Assembly: GCA_902803305.1 (NCBI GenBank)
Contig: CADCPL010000260.1
Span: forward strand, 1 to 6,099
Reading direction: 5' to 3'
DNA length: 6,099 bases
Source of the DNA: an uncultured Lachnospiraceae bacterium
Lineage (GTDB): Bacteria; Bacillota; Clostridia; Lachnospirales; Lachnospiraceae
Position numbers and translations under genes: made by a program. Below are positions 1 through 5,566 of this stretch, in pieces. The notes beneath the pieces were generated by a model, which made no database searches, was not told the DNA's origin, and was given only the letters and a program-made list of their open reading frames with translations. Numbering within the stretch: the first letter of the stretch is position 1; each line of letters starts with the position of its first letter.

Positions 1-75
1 ATCATGGGCGATCCCGGAAAGTACATGGGTTCAACAAAGGTTGAGGTTCCCGAGAAGTACTTTACCATTAAGTAA
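1..75 (+). CDS. 3' end of a probable ABC substrate-binding protein (partial)
   Basis: Frame 1 is open from the window edge to a TAA at 73-75 and gives 24 residues, ending in EVPEKYFTIK. Only this tail is visible, so the family cannot be shown from sequence. The call is inferred from position: the gene lies directly upstream of, and on the same strand as, an ATPase and two permeases of a sugar-type ABC importer. In such operons the extracytoplasmic binding protein is commonly first and is followed by a terminator-like hairpin, as here. From memory only, importers with this layout in Clostridia and Fusobacteria can carry a DUF3798-type binding lipoprotein; I cannot test that on 24 residues. The start, signal peptide and lipobox lie outside the window. 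Confidence 0.6.
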   Translation: MMGDPGKYMGSTKVEVPEKYFTIK

Positions 76-77
76 TG

Positions 78-132
78 AACATTGCGGTGAGGAGGAACGT
101 TCATTTCCTCCTCACCATGTTTTATTTTTTTT
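78..132 (+). terminator. Strong intrinsic terminator / intra-operon attenuator
   Basis: A perfect 12-bp stem pairs 86-97 with 105-116 (GGTGAGGAGGAA with TTCCTCCTCACC), closing a 7-nt loop at 98-104. Outer bases 78-82 (AACAT) can also pair with 117-121 (ATGTT) around a TGC bulge. A T-rich tract follows, with four Ts at 120-123 and eight at 125-132. It sits 3 nt after the stop of the upstream gene and about 36 nt before the ATPase start. No clear promoter is seen between it and the ATPase. The likely role is partial termination, so that the binding-protein gene is expressed more than the membrane components. Full termination with an unseen promoter is the alternative. Confidence 0.85.
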
Positions 133-152
133 GAGTCGAAAGAGTTTAGAAC

Positions 153-159
153 GGAAAGG
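153..159 (+). promoter_or_regulatory. Ribosome binding site of the ABC ATPase gene
   Basis: GGAAAGG lies 9 nt before the ATG at 169. It also lies 6 nt before an in-frame TTG at 166, so spacing alone does not choose between the two. ATG is preferred as the stronger codon, and the two choices differ by one residue. Confidence 0.6.
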
Positions 160-168
160 CAGTAATTG

Positions 169-1758
169 ATGGATAGGAACAGTGCACCGCTGCTTACGAT
201 GCAGGGCATAAAGAAAGATTTCTTCGGCAATCAGGTTCTCGAAGATATCAATCTGGAGCTTCGTCCCGGGGAGGTCTTGGGTCTGTGCGGCGAGAACGGT
301 GCAGGAAAATCAACACTTATGAAGATCCTGTTCGGTGCGGCGGATATAGCCGAGACCGGAGGATATGAAGGGGATATTTTTCTTGACGGACAGAAAGTCA
401 GTTTCCAGACACCCTTTGAAGCGATAGCTGCGGGTATAGGAATGGTCCATCAGGAATTTTCGCTGATCCCGGGCTTTGATGCAACTGAGAACATTTTGCT
501 CAACAGAGAGCCCGAGAAGCATAATTATGTTTCGGAAATCTTCGGAGACAGACTGAATACGCTCGACAGGAGCGAGATGGATACGCGCGCGAAGAATGCG
601 ATAGAAAAGATGGGCGTTGAGATCGACAGACATATGATGATCAACACGATGCCCGTCGGACACAAGCAGTTCACCGAGATCGCAAGGGAACTGTCCAAGG
701 AGCAGCTGAGGCTCCTCATACTTGACGAGCCCACGGCCGTACTTACGGAACGCGAGGCAGCATCGCTCCTTGATTCCATACGCGGCATGTCCGAGCGCGG
801 TATTTCGGTCATCTTCATTACACATAGATTACAGGAAGTATTGTCGGTTTGCGATACGGTCGCAGTCATGAGAGACGGTGTCCTTGTCGAATGCGTTCCC
901 GCAGCGGAGACGAGCGTTGCAGCCATTACAAAGAGCATGGTGGGAAGAAGCGTCGGCACGTCGCAGAAGCGCGAGATCAAGAACAGCGACGGTGCAAAGA
1001 CGATACTTAAGATAGACAGGCTCTGGGTCGACATGCCCGGAGAGACGGTAAGAGATGTATCACTAGAAGTAAAAGAAGGAGAGATACTCGGCATAGGCGG
1101 CCTGGCAGGACAGGGCAAGCTCGGAATCCCCAACGGGGTCATGGGACTGTATGAGGCAGGCGGCACGGTTGAGTTTGATGGAAAAGTCATTCCGCTCGGA
1201 AGTCCCAGAGAGTGTCTTGATTCCTCGTTTGCGTTTGTATCCGAGGACAGAAGAGGCGTAGGACTTCTTCTTGACGAATCACTTGAGTGGAATGTAGCAT
1301 TCCCCGCAATGCAGATACAGAATAAGTTCCTGAAGAAGTATCTTGGGGGACTTATCAAATGGAGAGACGAAAAAGCGATCCGTGAGGTCACGGAAAAATA
1401 CATAAATGAGCTTCAGATCAAATGTACGAGTTCCAAGCAAAGAGCCAAGGAACTCTCAGGCGGTAACCAGCAGAAGGTCTGCCTTGCAAAGGCATTTGCT
1501 CTTGAGCCGAAGCTTCTGTTCGTATCGGAGCCCACACGTGGTATAGACGTGGGAGCAAAAGCACTCGTGCTAGATGCGCTCAGAAAGTTCAACCGCGAGA
1601 ACGGTGTAACGGTCGTCATGGTATCATCGGAGCTTGAAGAACTCCGTATGACATGCGACAGGATCGCCATAGTATCCGGAGGACGTATATCGGGCATCCT
1701 TCCGGCTGATTCTTCAACGGAAGAATTCGGTACGATGATGCTCAGCGGAGTTGTTTAG
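169..1758 (+). CDS. Sugar-type ABC importer ATPase, two fused nucleotide-binding domains (RbsA/MglA-like)
   Basis: This cytoplasmic energising subunit hydrolyses ATP to drive uptake through the two permeases encoded next. The 529 residues match the usual length of about 500-530 for the RbsA/MglA/XylG class. Domain 1 (about 8-260) has an intact Walker A, GENGAGKST (41-49), Q-loop Gln95, Walker B LLILDEP (182-188) and switch His219. Its signature is degenerate (PVGHKQ, 162-167). Domain 2 (about 279-525) has a degenerate Walker A, GLAGQGKLG (311-319), where Leu replaces the Ser/Thr. Its signature LSGGNQQK (429-436) is excellent, and its Walker B region reads FVSEPTRGID with Ser for Asp. The switch region is SSELEE, without His, as is common in this class. 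Pairing domain-1 Walker A with domain-2 signature leaves one good ATP site. The substrate is unknown, so no gene symbol is given. The permease start lies 27 nt after the stop. Confidence 0.93.
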   Translation: MDRNSAPLLTMQGIKKDFFGNQVLEDINLELRPGEVLGLCGENGAGKSTLMKILFGAADIAETGGYEGDIFLDGQKVSFQTPFEAIAAGIGMVHQEFSLIPGFDATENILLNREPEKHNYVSEIFGDRLNTLDRSEMDTRAKNAIEKMGVEIDRHMMINTMPVGHKQFTEIARELSKEQLRLLILDEPTAVLTEREAASLLDSIRGMSERGISVIFITHRLQEVLSVCDTVAVMRDGVLVECVPAAETSVAAITKSMVGRSVGTSQKREIKNSDGAKTILKIDRLWVDMPGETVRDVSLEVKEGEILGIGGLAGQGKLGIPNGVMGLYEAGGTVEFDGKVIPLGSPRECLDSSFAFVSEDRRGVGLLLDESLEWNVAFPAMQIQNKFLKKYLGGLIKWRDEKAIREVTEKYINELQIKCTSSKQRAKELSGGNQQKVCLAKAFALEPKLLFVSEPTRGIDVGAKALVLDALRKFNRENGVTVVMVSSELEELRMTCDRIAIVSGGRISGILPADSSTEEFGTMMLSGVV

Positions 1759-1785
1759 ATCATTCCAGGTAAAAGAGGTTTTAAA

Positions 1786-2829
1786 ATGAAAGATAAGATA
1801 ATGGATTCGCTCAGAGAATTCGGGCTTCCCAGACTGATAATAACGGGATTTCTCGTACTTCTCCTTATAATGGCTCCGTTTGTGGGAGCGGATCTGCCGA
1901 CGCAGATATCGAACATAATAAACAGGTTTTCATGGAACGGCATACTCGTCCTTGCCATGGTCCCGATGGTACACAGCGGATGCGGACTCAACTTCGGACT
2001 GCCGCTCGGGATCATTTCCGGACTGCTCGGTGCTACCATCTCTATTGAGATGGGATTTACCGGAGGGATGTCGTTTGTTGTTGCGATACTTGTCGCAACA
2101 CCGTTTGCGCTCGTGTTCGGAGCACTTTACGGATGGCTTCTTAATAAGATCAAAGGCGGAGAGATGATGATCGCGACTTATGTCGGATTTTCTTCCGTAT
2201 CGCTCATGTGCATGATGTGGCTCGTACTTCCTTATCACAGCCCCAACATGGTATGGGGACTTGCGGGTAAAGGTCTTCGTACAACGATCTCTCTTGAAGG
2301 ATATTTCGATCAGGCACTTGCATCGATCGCAAGGATAGAGATCGGAAACATATCGATACCGACAGGAACGCTCATTTTCTTTGCGATACTTGCGTTCGCG
2401 ATCTGGGCATTTCTTCATACAAAGACCGGTACGGCAATGACAGCGGTAGGTTCAAATCCGGTTTTTGCAAAAGCAGCGGGAATAAACGTTGACAGGATCA
2501 GAATGCTTTCGGTTGTGATGTCGACATGGCTTGCAGCGATCGGAATACTTGTTTACGAGCAGGGATTCGGATTCATCCAGCTGTACATGGCGCCATTTTA
2601 CATGGCACTTCCGGCCGTATCCGCCATCCTTATCGGAGGAGCTTCGGTCAATAAGGCGAGCATAATGAACGTTATAGTGGGTACGATTTTGTTCCAGGGA
2701 ATAGTTACGATGACACCGACCGTTATGAACAACATGATCCACATGGATATGTCAGAGGTCATCAGGATCATCGCTTCAATGGGTATGATACTGTTTGCCC
2801 TCACAAGAAAGACGGAGGCATCAAGATGA
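1786..2829 (+). CDS. ABC importer permease subunit 1 (BPD_transp_2 family)
   Basis: This is a 347-residue polytopic membrane protein with about 8-10 hydrophobic segments (roughly 17-34, 50-68, 72-90, 97-119, 128-149, 193-211, 241-257, 270-285, 291-312, 324-340). The cytoplasmic loop at 212-240 has the family pattern TKTG...AVGSNP...AAGINVDRIRM, which in this family lies near the ATPase contact. A second conserved stretch, GGASVNKASIMNVIVGTILF, spans 284-303. A GLNFG motif (67-71) occupies the place where ribose-type permeases usually carry a G-I-D-L-S-V-G-like sequence. An AGAGG ribosome binding site (1774-1778) precedes the ATG by 7 nt. The stop overlaps the next start as ATGA. Together with permease 2 it probably forms a heterodimeric channel. 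Two-permease layouts are known for AI-2, nucleoside and galactofuranose importers, but no substrate can be assigned here. Confidence 0.9.
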   Translation: MKDKIMDSLREFGLPRLIITGFLVLLLIMAPFVGADLPTQISNIINRFSWNGILVLAMVPMVHSGCGLNFGLPLGIISGLLGATISIEMGFTGGMSFVVAILVATPFALVFGALYGWLLNKIKGGEMMIATYVGFSSVSLMCMMWLVLPYHSPNMVWGLAGKGLRTTISLEGYFDQALASIARIEIGNISIPTGTLIFFAILAFAIWAFLHTKTGTAMTAVGSNPVFAKAAGINVDRIRMLSVVMSTWLAAIGILVYEQGFGFIQLYMAPFYMALPAVSAILIGGASVNKASIMNVIVGTILFQGIVTMTPTVMNNMIHMDMSEVIRIIASMGMILFALTRKTEASR

Positions 2830-3920
2830 ACGATAAGAAGAAGATCAATTTAAGACAGGCCTCCGTGCCGATCATGTTCATAATAATATGTATTTTCTGT
2901 ATCCCGCTCTCGGGACTGTCTCCCAAGATGCTGATCAATGAGATCATCACGAGAATGGGCAGAAATGCTTTCCTGATACTCAGCCTTCTCATACCGATCA
3001 TGGCAGGCATGGGTCTTAATTTCGGTATGACTCTCGGCGCGATGGCAGCAGAGATCGCTCTTATACTCGTGTGTGACTGGCAGATCGTCGGGGTTCCGGG
3101 AATGGTGCTCGCAGCGATCATTTCTGTCCCGATCTCGGTACTGCTCGGTATATTCTGCGGAAAGATACTTAACAGAGCAAAGGGCCGCGAGATGATCACA
3201 AGCTATATCATGGCTTTCTTCATCAACGGTATATATCAGATAGTTGTGCTTTACCTCATGGGAAAAGTCATCCCGATAAAGCATTCATCGATCAAGCTTC
3301 CGAGAGGATACGGCATCAGAAATACGGTATCGCTCCTGTCGATGCGTCAGAAGCTCGATAACATGCTTGCGATAAATGTTGCGGGGGTTAAGATACCGCT
3401 TCTTACGTTCATAATAATAGCGATCATGTGCCTTGTTATAGTATGGTTCAGACGTACAAAGCTAGGTCAGGATATGAGAGCCGTGGGACAGGATATGGAA
3501 GTCGCAAGAGATGCCGGCATAAACGTTGAAAGAACAAGGATAATCTCCATCGTGATCTCAACGGTGCTCGCAGGTTTCGGAATGATCATATATCTGCAGA
3601 ACATGGGAAACATCGCAACATACACCGCACACAGCCAGATCGGTATGTTCTGTATCGCGGCACTTCTCGTCGGAGGAGCATCCGTTGATAAGGCTTCGAT
3701 CGGAAACGTGTTCCTCGGCGTTGTTCTTTTCCATACGATGTTCATCGTGGCTCCCAGAGCCGGTGCATATATCACGGGAGACTCGATGATCGGTGAATAC
3801 TTCCGCGTATTCGTTTCATATGCGGTAATCACGGTTGCGCTCATAATGTATGAGACAAACAAGAGAAAAGCAAAGAGCGCTGCTTCCATGAAACTTAAGG
3901 AGGCGCAGGATGAAGAATAA
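2826..3920 (+). CDS. ABC importer permease subunit 2 (BPD_transp_2 family)
   Basis: This 364-residue polytopic protein is a paralogue of the preceding permease. Both share the GLNFG motif (63-67 here), the cytoplasmic loop TKLG...AVGQDM...DAGINVERTRI (211-239), and the GGASVDKASIGNVFLG stretch (283-298). Hydrophobic segments lie at about 13-30, 46-62, 68-83, 89-112, 122-146, 190-208, 238-257, 270-285, 291-310 and 325-342. The C-terminus (344-364) is a charged Lys/Glu-rich cytoplasmic tail absent from permease 1. Its ATG overlaps the previous stop by 4 bp (ATGA), with a GGAGG site at 2814-2818 inside the upstream gene, which indicates translational coupling. It overlaps the next gene by 11 bp. 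The sequence divergence between the two permeases points to an obligate heterodimer rather than a recent duplication. Substrate unknown. Confidence 0.9.
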   Translation: MNDKKKINLRQASVPIMFIIICIFCIPLSGLSPKMLINEIITRMGRNAFLILSLLIPIMAGMGLNFGMTLGAMAAEIALILVCDWQIVGVPGMVLAAIISVPISVLLGIFCGKILNRAKGREMITSYIMAFFINGIYQIVVLYLMGKVIPIKHSSIKLPRGYGIRNTVSLLSMRQKLDNMLAINVAGVKIPLLTFIIIAIMCLVIVWFRRTKLGQDMRAVGQDMEVARDAGINVERTRIISIVISTVLAGFGMIIYLQNMGNIATYTAHSQIGMFCIAALLVGGASVDKASIGNVFLGVVLFHTMFIVAPRAGAYITGDSMIGEYFRVFVSYAVITVALIMYETNKRKAKSAASMKLKEAQDEE

Positions 3921-4377
3921 GAGACAACTGATTTTCCGCGCAGCGGCAATAGCGGTAATTCTGGTCATAGCAGTGATCATGTTCATCATCGGAAGAGGCC
4001 ATACGATATACTTTGACAACGTATCGGCGGATTATGAAGGCAAAAGCTATGATGCATATTATAAAGTCACGGTCATAAAGGACGGAGAAAAAGTAGCAAA
4101 GCTTGCAGAGGACGAAAGAGGTATGACAGATCTGATGGGACAGACCCTTTCAATGACTCTCGAGATCACTGATGAGAAGGGGCAGGAACCTCATTCTCAC
4201 AAGGTAAGCATGCCGATACCCTACGGAATAGACGGAATCGTCATCAATGTACCCGAACTCATGGCCGGCCTTCCGTCACAGGCATATATGTCTGAATTTG
4301 TGCCGATCGCAACGCAAGAAGAAGACACAGATGAGGAGGTTGTTACTGACGAGTTTGTGATGGAGAGTGATATTTGA
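3910..4377 (+). CDS. Small membrane-anchored protein of the importer operon (possible DUF6672-like)
   Basis: The 155 residues comprise a basic N-terminus (MKNKRQ), one hydrophobic helix at about 8-28, and an extracytoplasmic domain (about 30-135) rich in alternating hydrophobic and polar residues, which suggests beta structure. The tail at 136-155 is strongly acidic. The helix lacks a signal-peptidase site or lipobox Cys, so it is probably a membrane anchor with the domain outside. A perfect AAGGAGG site (3897-3903) lies 6 nt before the ATG, inside the permease gene, and the genes overlap by 11 bp. It is therefore very likely co-translated with the importer. The segment GRGHTIYFDN (28-37) just after the helix resembles, from memory, small proteins at the end of comparable clostridial and fusobacterial operons annotated DUF6672; I could not check this. 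The function is unknown. An accessory subunit near the binding protein or permease surface is an inference. Confidence 0.85.
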   Translation: MKNKRQLIFRAAAIAVILVIAVIMFIIGRGHTIYFDNVSADYEGKSYDAYYKVTVIKDGEKVAKLAEDERGMTDLMGQTLSMTLEITDEKGQEPHSHKVSMPIPYGIDGIVINVPELMAGLPSQAYMSEFVPIATQEEDTDEEVVTDEFVMESDI

Positions 4378-4400
4378 TGCCTTGTTCGAAGAGCGAGGCA
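4378..4400. other. Hairpin in the convergent gap, not a standard terminator
   Basis: TGCCTTGTT (4378-4386) pairs with AGCGAGGCA (4392-4400) over 9 bp, including two G.T positions, leaving a 5-nt loop. It begins directly after the stop of the importer operon and lies in the 45-bp gap before the end of the minus-strand gene. Neither strand has a T-tract after it. It may help end or stabilise either transcript, but it does not meet the criteria for an intrinsic terminator, and no better terminator is visible for either gene. Confidence 0.3.
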
Positions 4401-4422
4401 GCCGGAGCGGTGTTTGAGCGGA

Positions 4423-4800
4423 TTAGATCATGCCGGATCGTTTCTTGCTGATCTCATCGTCCAGCACATACCACTTTTGAACGGTATTCTCCAGAAAAAA
4501 GTAATGACGTACATAGAATACAAGTAATATGAACGCTATCAGGAACAACGGACCTGATAGCGTTATCATTTCCGGTAAAAACAGTATCAGACCCATTGAA
4601 AACATGACAAGAACTGCCGTAAGGAACATCACGATCAGATGAATGAGACGCTCATGCATGAGCCATGAGAGTCTCTTTTCGTGTAGTGCGGAAAGTACGG
4701 CCAACTTGTCTGCATCAGTTTCGCCGGCAAGTGTTGTTTCGATTAATTCTTCATGTGCCAGGCACCACTTCCTGATATTGATACCGGTCCTTGTCTTCAT
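4423..4800 (-). CDS. Small two-TM membrane protein of unknown function
   Basis: From the ATG at 4800 the product is 125 residues; a start at 4809 would give 128. The N-terminal part (1-50) is charged and probably helical. Two hydrophobic helices lie at about 53-75 and 78-97, and a polar tail (98-125) contains ENTVQKWYVLDDEI. The short turn between helices fits a hairpin with both termini in the cytoplasm. Neither ATG has a recognisable Shine-Dalgarno sequence. The 4800 start is preferred because a perfect extended -10 element overlaps the 4809 ATG and would start transcription at about 4800. The gene converges on the importer operon and diverges from the secreted-protein gene. I do not recognise a named family, although small proteins of this general shape are common in Clostridia. 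No function is proposed. Confidence 0.75.
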   Translation of the reverse strand: MKTRTGINIRKWCLAHEELIETTLAGETDADKLAVLSALHEKRLSWLMHERLIHLIVMFLTAVLVMFSMGLILFLPEMITLSGPLFLIAFILLVFYVRHYFFLENTVQKWYVLDDEISKKRSGMI

Positions 4801-4807
4801 GTCACTC

Positions 4808-4816
4808 ATTATACCA
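4808..4816 (-). promoter_or_regulatory. Extended -10 promoter element for the minus-strand membrane protein gene
   Basis: Read on the minus strand this is TGGTATAAT, a perfect TGnTATAAT extended -10. No good -35 is seen 16-18 nt upstream, which extended -10 promoters tolerate. After the final T there are 7 nt, and the next base is the A of the ATG at 4800. The transcript would then be leaderless or nearly so. Confidence 0.5.
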
Positions 4817-4832
4817 TAAAATACCGGGGGAA

Positions 4833-4861
4833 TTGCCTACCGTGTATATTTATGATATATA
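4833..4861 (+). promoter_or_regulatory. Candidate promoter of the secreted-protein gene
   Basis: TTGCCT (4833-4838) and TATATA (4856-4861) are separated by 17 nt, and each matches 4 of 6 consensus bases. Transcription would start near 4868 and give a leader of about 38 nt. The region is very AT-rich, so other -10 candidates exist, for example TATGAT at 4869-4874. This is a weak call. Confidence 0.3.
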
Positions 4862-4905
4862 TTGGTTATATGATAACGATGTTACAATTACGAGGAGCCG
4901 ATCAA

Positions 4906-5421
4906 ATGAAAAAAATCCTTTCAATATGCCTGATCATTATGGTATGTGCTATCAATACAAAGACAGTCAGCGCGGATGAGGTCACAGCTGCCAATATGGT
5001 GCCTGTGTTCAGACTCATGTATAATGTTGACGGCGCCGAGATGATCCTTCGGGAGAATAAAAATGCTCTTAACATATATAGTAAGAACGGCACCGATATC
5101 GAAAAGGCTATGGCTCAGGCGGCCGTGAATGATGCCACGAATCTTGTAAACACTCTGAATGTTCTGATCGCCCGCAACACGGAACTTATAGCAGCAGCGC
5201 CCGCGGGGGCTGTAAATCCCGCCACTTACGCGGTCAATTCCATGTATGCGCAAACTGCCTGGTGCGACTATGTTAACAAGATCAAATATCCGGCAACGTA
5301 CATGAATATCTCCTGGGCTGAGAATTACATCAATACTAATCGCAATGCTCTTATCAACAGGGGTGAACGTCATTATCCGCTTGTGTATACCGGGTACTTG
5401 AGTGATCGTTACTATCGTTGA
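4906..5421 (+). CDS. Secreted or surface-exposed protein of unknown function
   Basis: The product is 171 residues. A GAGGAG site (4892-4897) lies 8 nt before this ATG, and the protein then begins with a textbook signal peptide: basic MKK, a hydrophobic core (4-16), and a probable signal peptidase I cut after VSA at residue 23. A longer in-frame start at 4753 is rejected because it would run through the divergent gene and bury the signal peptide. No lipobox is present. The mature part of about 148 residues looks mainly helical (about 28-95), with an Ala/Pro-rich link near 96-107 and a Tyr-rich C-terminal half (Tyr at 108, 114, 122, 128, 132, 141, 157, 161, 164, 169, 170). The only mature Cys is Cys120. 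There is no LPXTG, transmembrane anchor or catalytic motif that I recognise. It appears monocistronic. Function unknown. Confidence 0.75.
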   Translation: MKKILSICLIIMVCAINTKTVSADEVTAANMVPVFRLMYNVDGAEMILRENKNALNIYSKNGTDIEKAMAQAAVNDATNLVNTLNVLIARNTELIAAAPAGAVNPATYAVNSMYAQTAWCDYVNKIKYPATYMNISWAENYINTNRNALINRGERHYPLVYTGYLSDRYYR

Positions 5422-5494
5422 TGCTCATCATTTGATTTTCCGTTTTTACTTTGTTTTTACCCAAATAGATATGGTGTATGCATTGATTATGCGG

Positions 5495-5500
5495 TACAAT
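5495..5500 (+). promoter_or_regulatory. Candidate -10 element upstream of the adaptor gene
   Basis: TACAAT matches the -10 consensus at 5 of 6 bases, but no convincing -35 is found 16-18 nt upstream. A 10-bp palindrome, CAATATATTG (5497-5506), overlaps it and could be a small operator, although such AT-rich palindromes also arise by chance. Transcription would start near 5507, just before the hairpin at 5511. Confidence 0.3.
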
Positions 5501-5510
5501 ATATTGGTAT

Positions 5511-5536
5511 TTGTATGCTCGGAGGGGAGCATGCAG
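5511..5536 (+). promoter_or_regulatory. 5'-leader hairpin with an SD-like loop
   Basis: TTGTATGCTC (5511-5520) pairs with GAGCATGCAG (5527-5536) over 10 bp, with G.U at two positions and a perfect inner 6 bp. The loop is GGAGGG. No T-tract follows, so it is not a terminator. If transcription starts near 5507 it would lie at the extreme 5' end of the mRNA, where hairpins often protect transcripts. An effect on translation is also possible because an ATG at 5531 lies in the 3' arm. Confidence 0.4.
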
Positions 5537-5551
5537 GGAACGGGGTCGTAA
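5531..5551 (+). other. Possible 6-codon upstream ORF
   Basis: ATG at 5531 opens a frame encoding MQGTGS, followed by TAA at 5549-5551. A GGAGG at 5521-5525, in the hairpin loop, lies 5 nt upstream. The stop is 2 nt before the ribosome binding site of the adaptor gene, so reinitiation is conceivable. It is too short to judge as coding. Confidence 0.15.
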
Positions 5552-5553
5552 TC

Positions 5554-5558
5554 GGAGG
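5554..5558 (+). promoter_or_regulatory. Ribosome binding site that sets the TTG start of the adaptor gene
   Basis: GGAGG lies 8 nt before TTG 5567, which is ideal spacing. The first in-frame ATG, at 5579, would be 20 nt away and has no site of its own. The ATG at 5559 is in another frame and stops after three codons. Confidence 0.65.
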
Positions 5559-5566
5559 ATGAGAGA

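Noticed and set aside
525..1403. Long minus-strand open frame (292 codons) antisense to the ATPase gene
   Set aside because: It lies wholly inside a gene with strong family motifs, is Ser-rich as expected for an antisense shadow frame, and has no recognisable domain.
3467..3949. Minus-strand open frame of 160 codons across the end of permease 2
   Set aside because: It is a shadow of the permease and small-protein genes. The + strand frames have SD sites, overlaps typical of operons, and family features.
4883..4888. TACAAT as a -10 for the secreted-protein gene
   Set aside because: Transcription would begin within or after the SD at 4892-4897, leaving no usable ribosome binding site.
4753..4905. 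N-terminal extension of the secreted-protein frame to an ATG at 4753
   Set aside because: It would overlap the divergent gene, lacks a suitable SD, and would place the signal peptide internally. ATG 4906 has a good SD and a textbook signal sequence.
5419..5458. Possible terminator after the secreted-protein gene
   Set aside because: The only hairpin is TGATG/CATCA with a 2-nt loop, which is too weak, and the following T-rich stretch is interrupted. It was not called.
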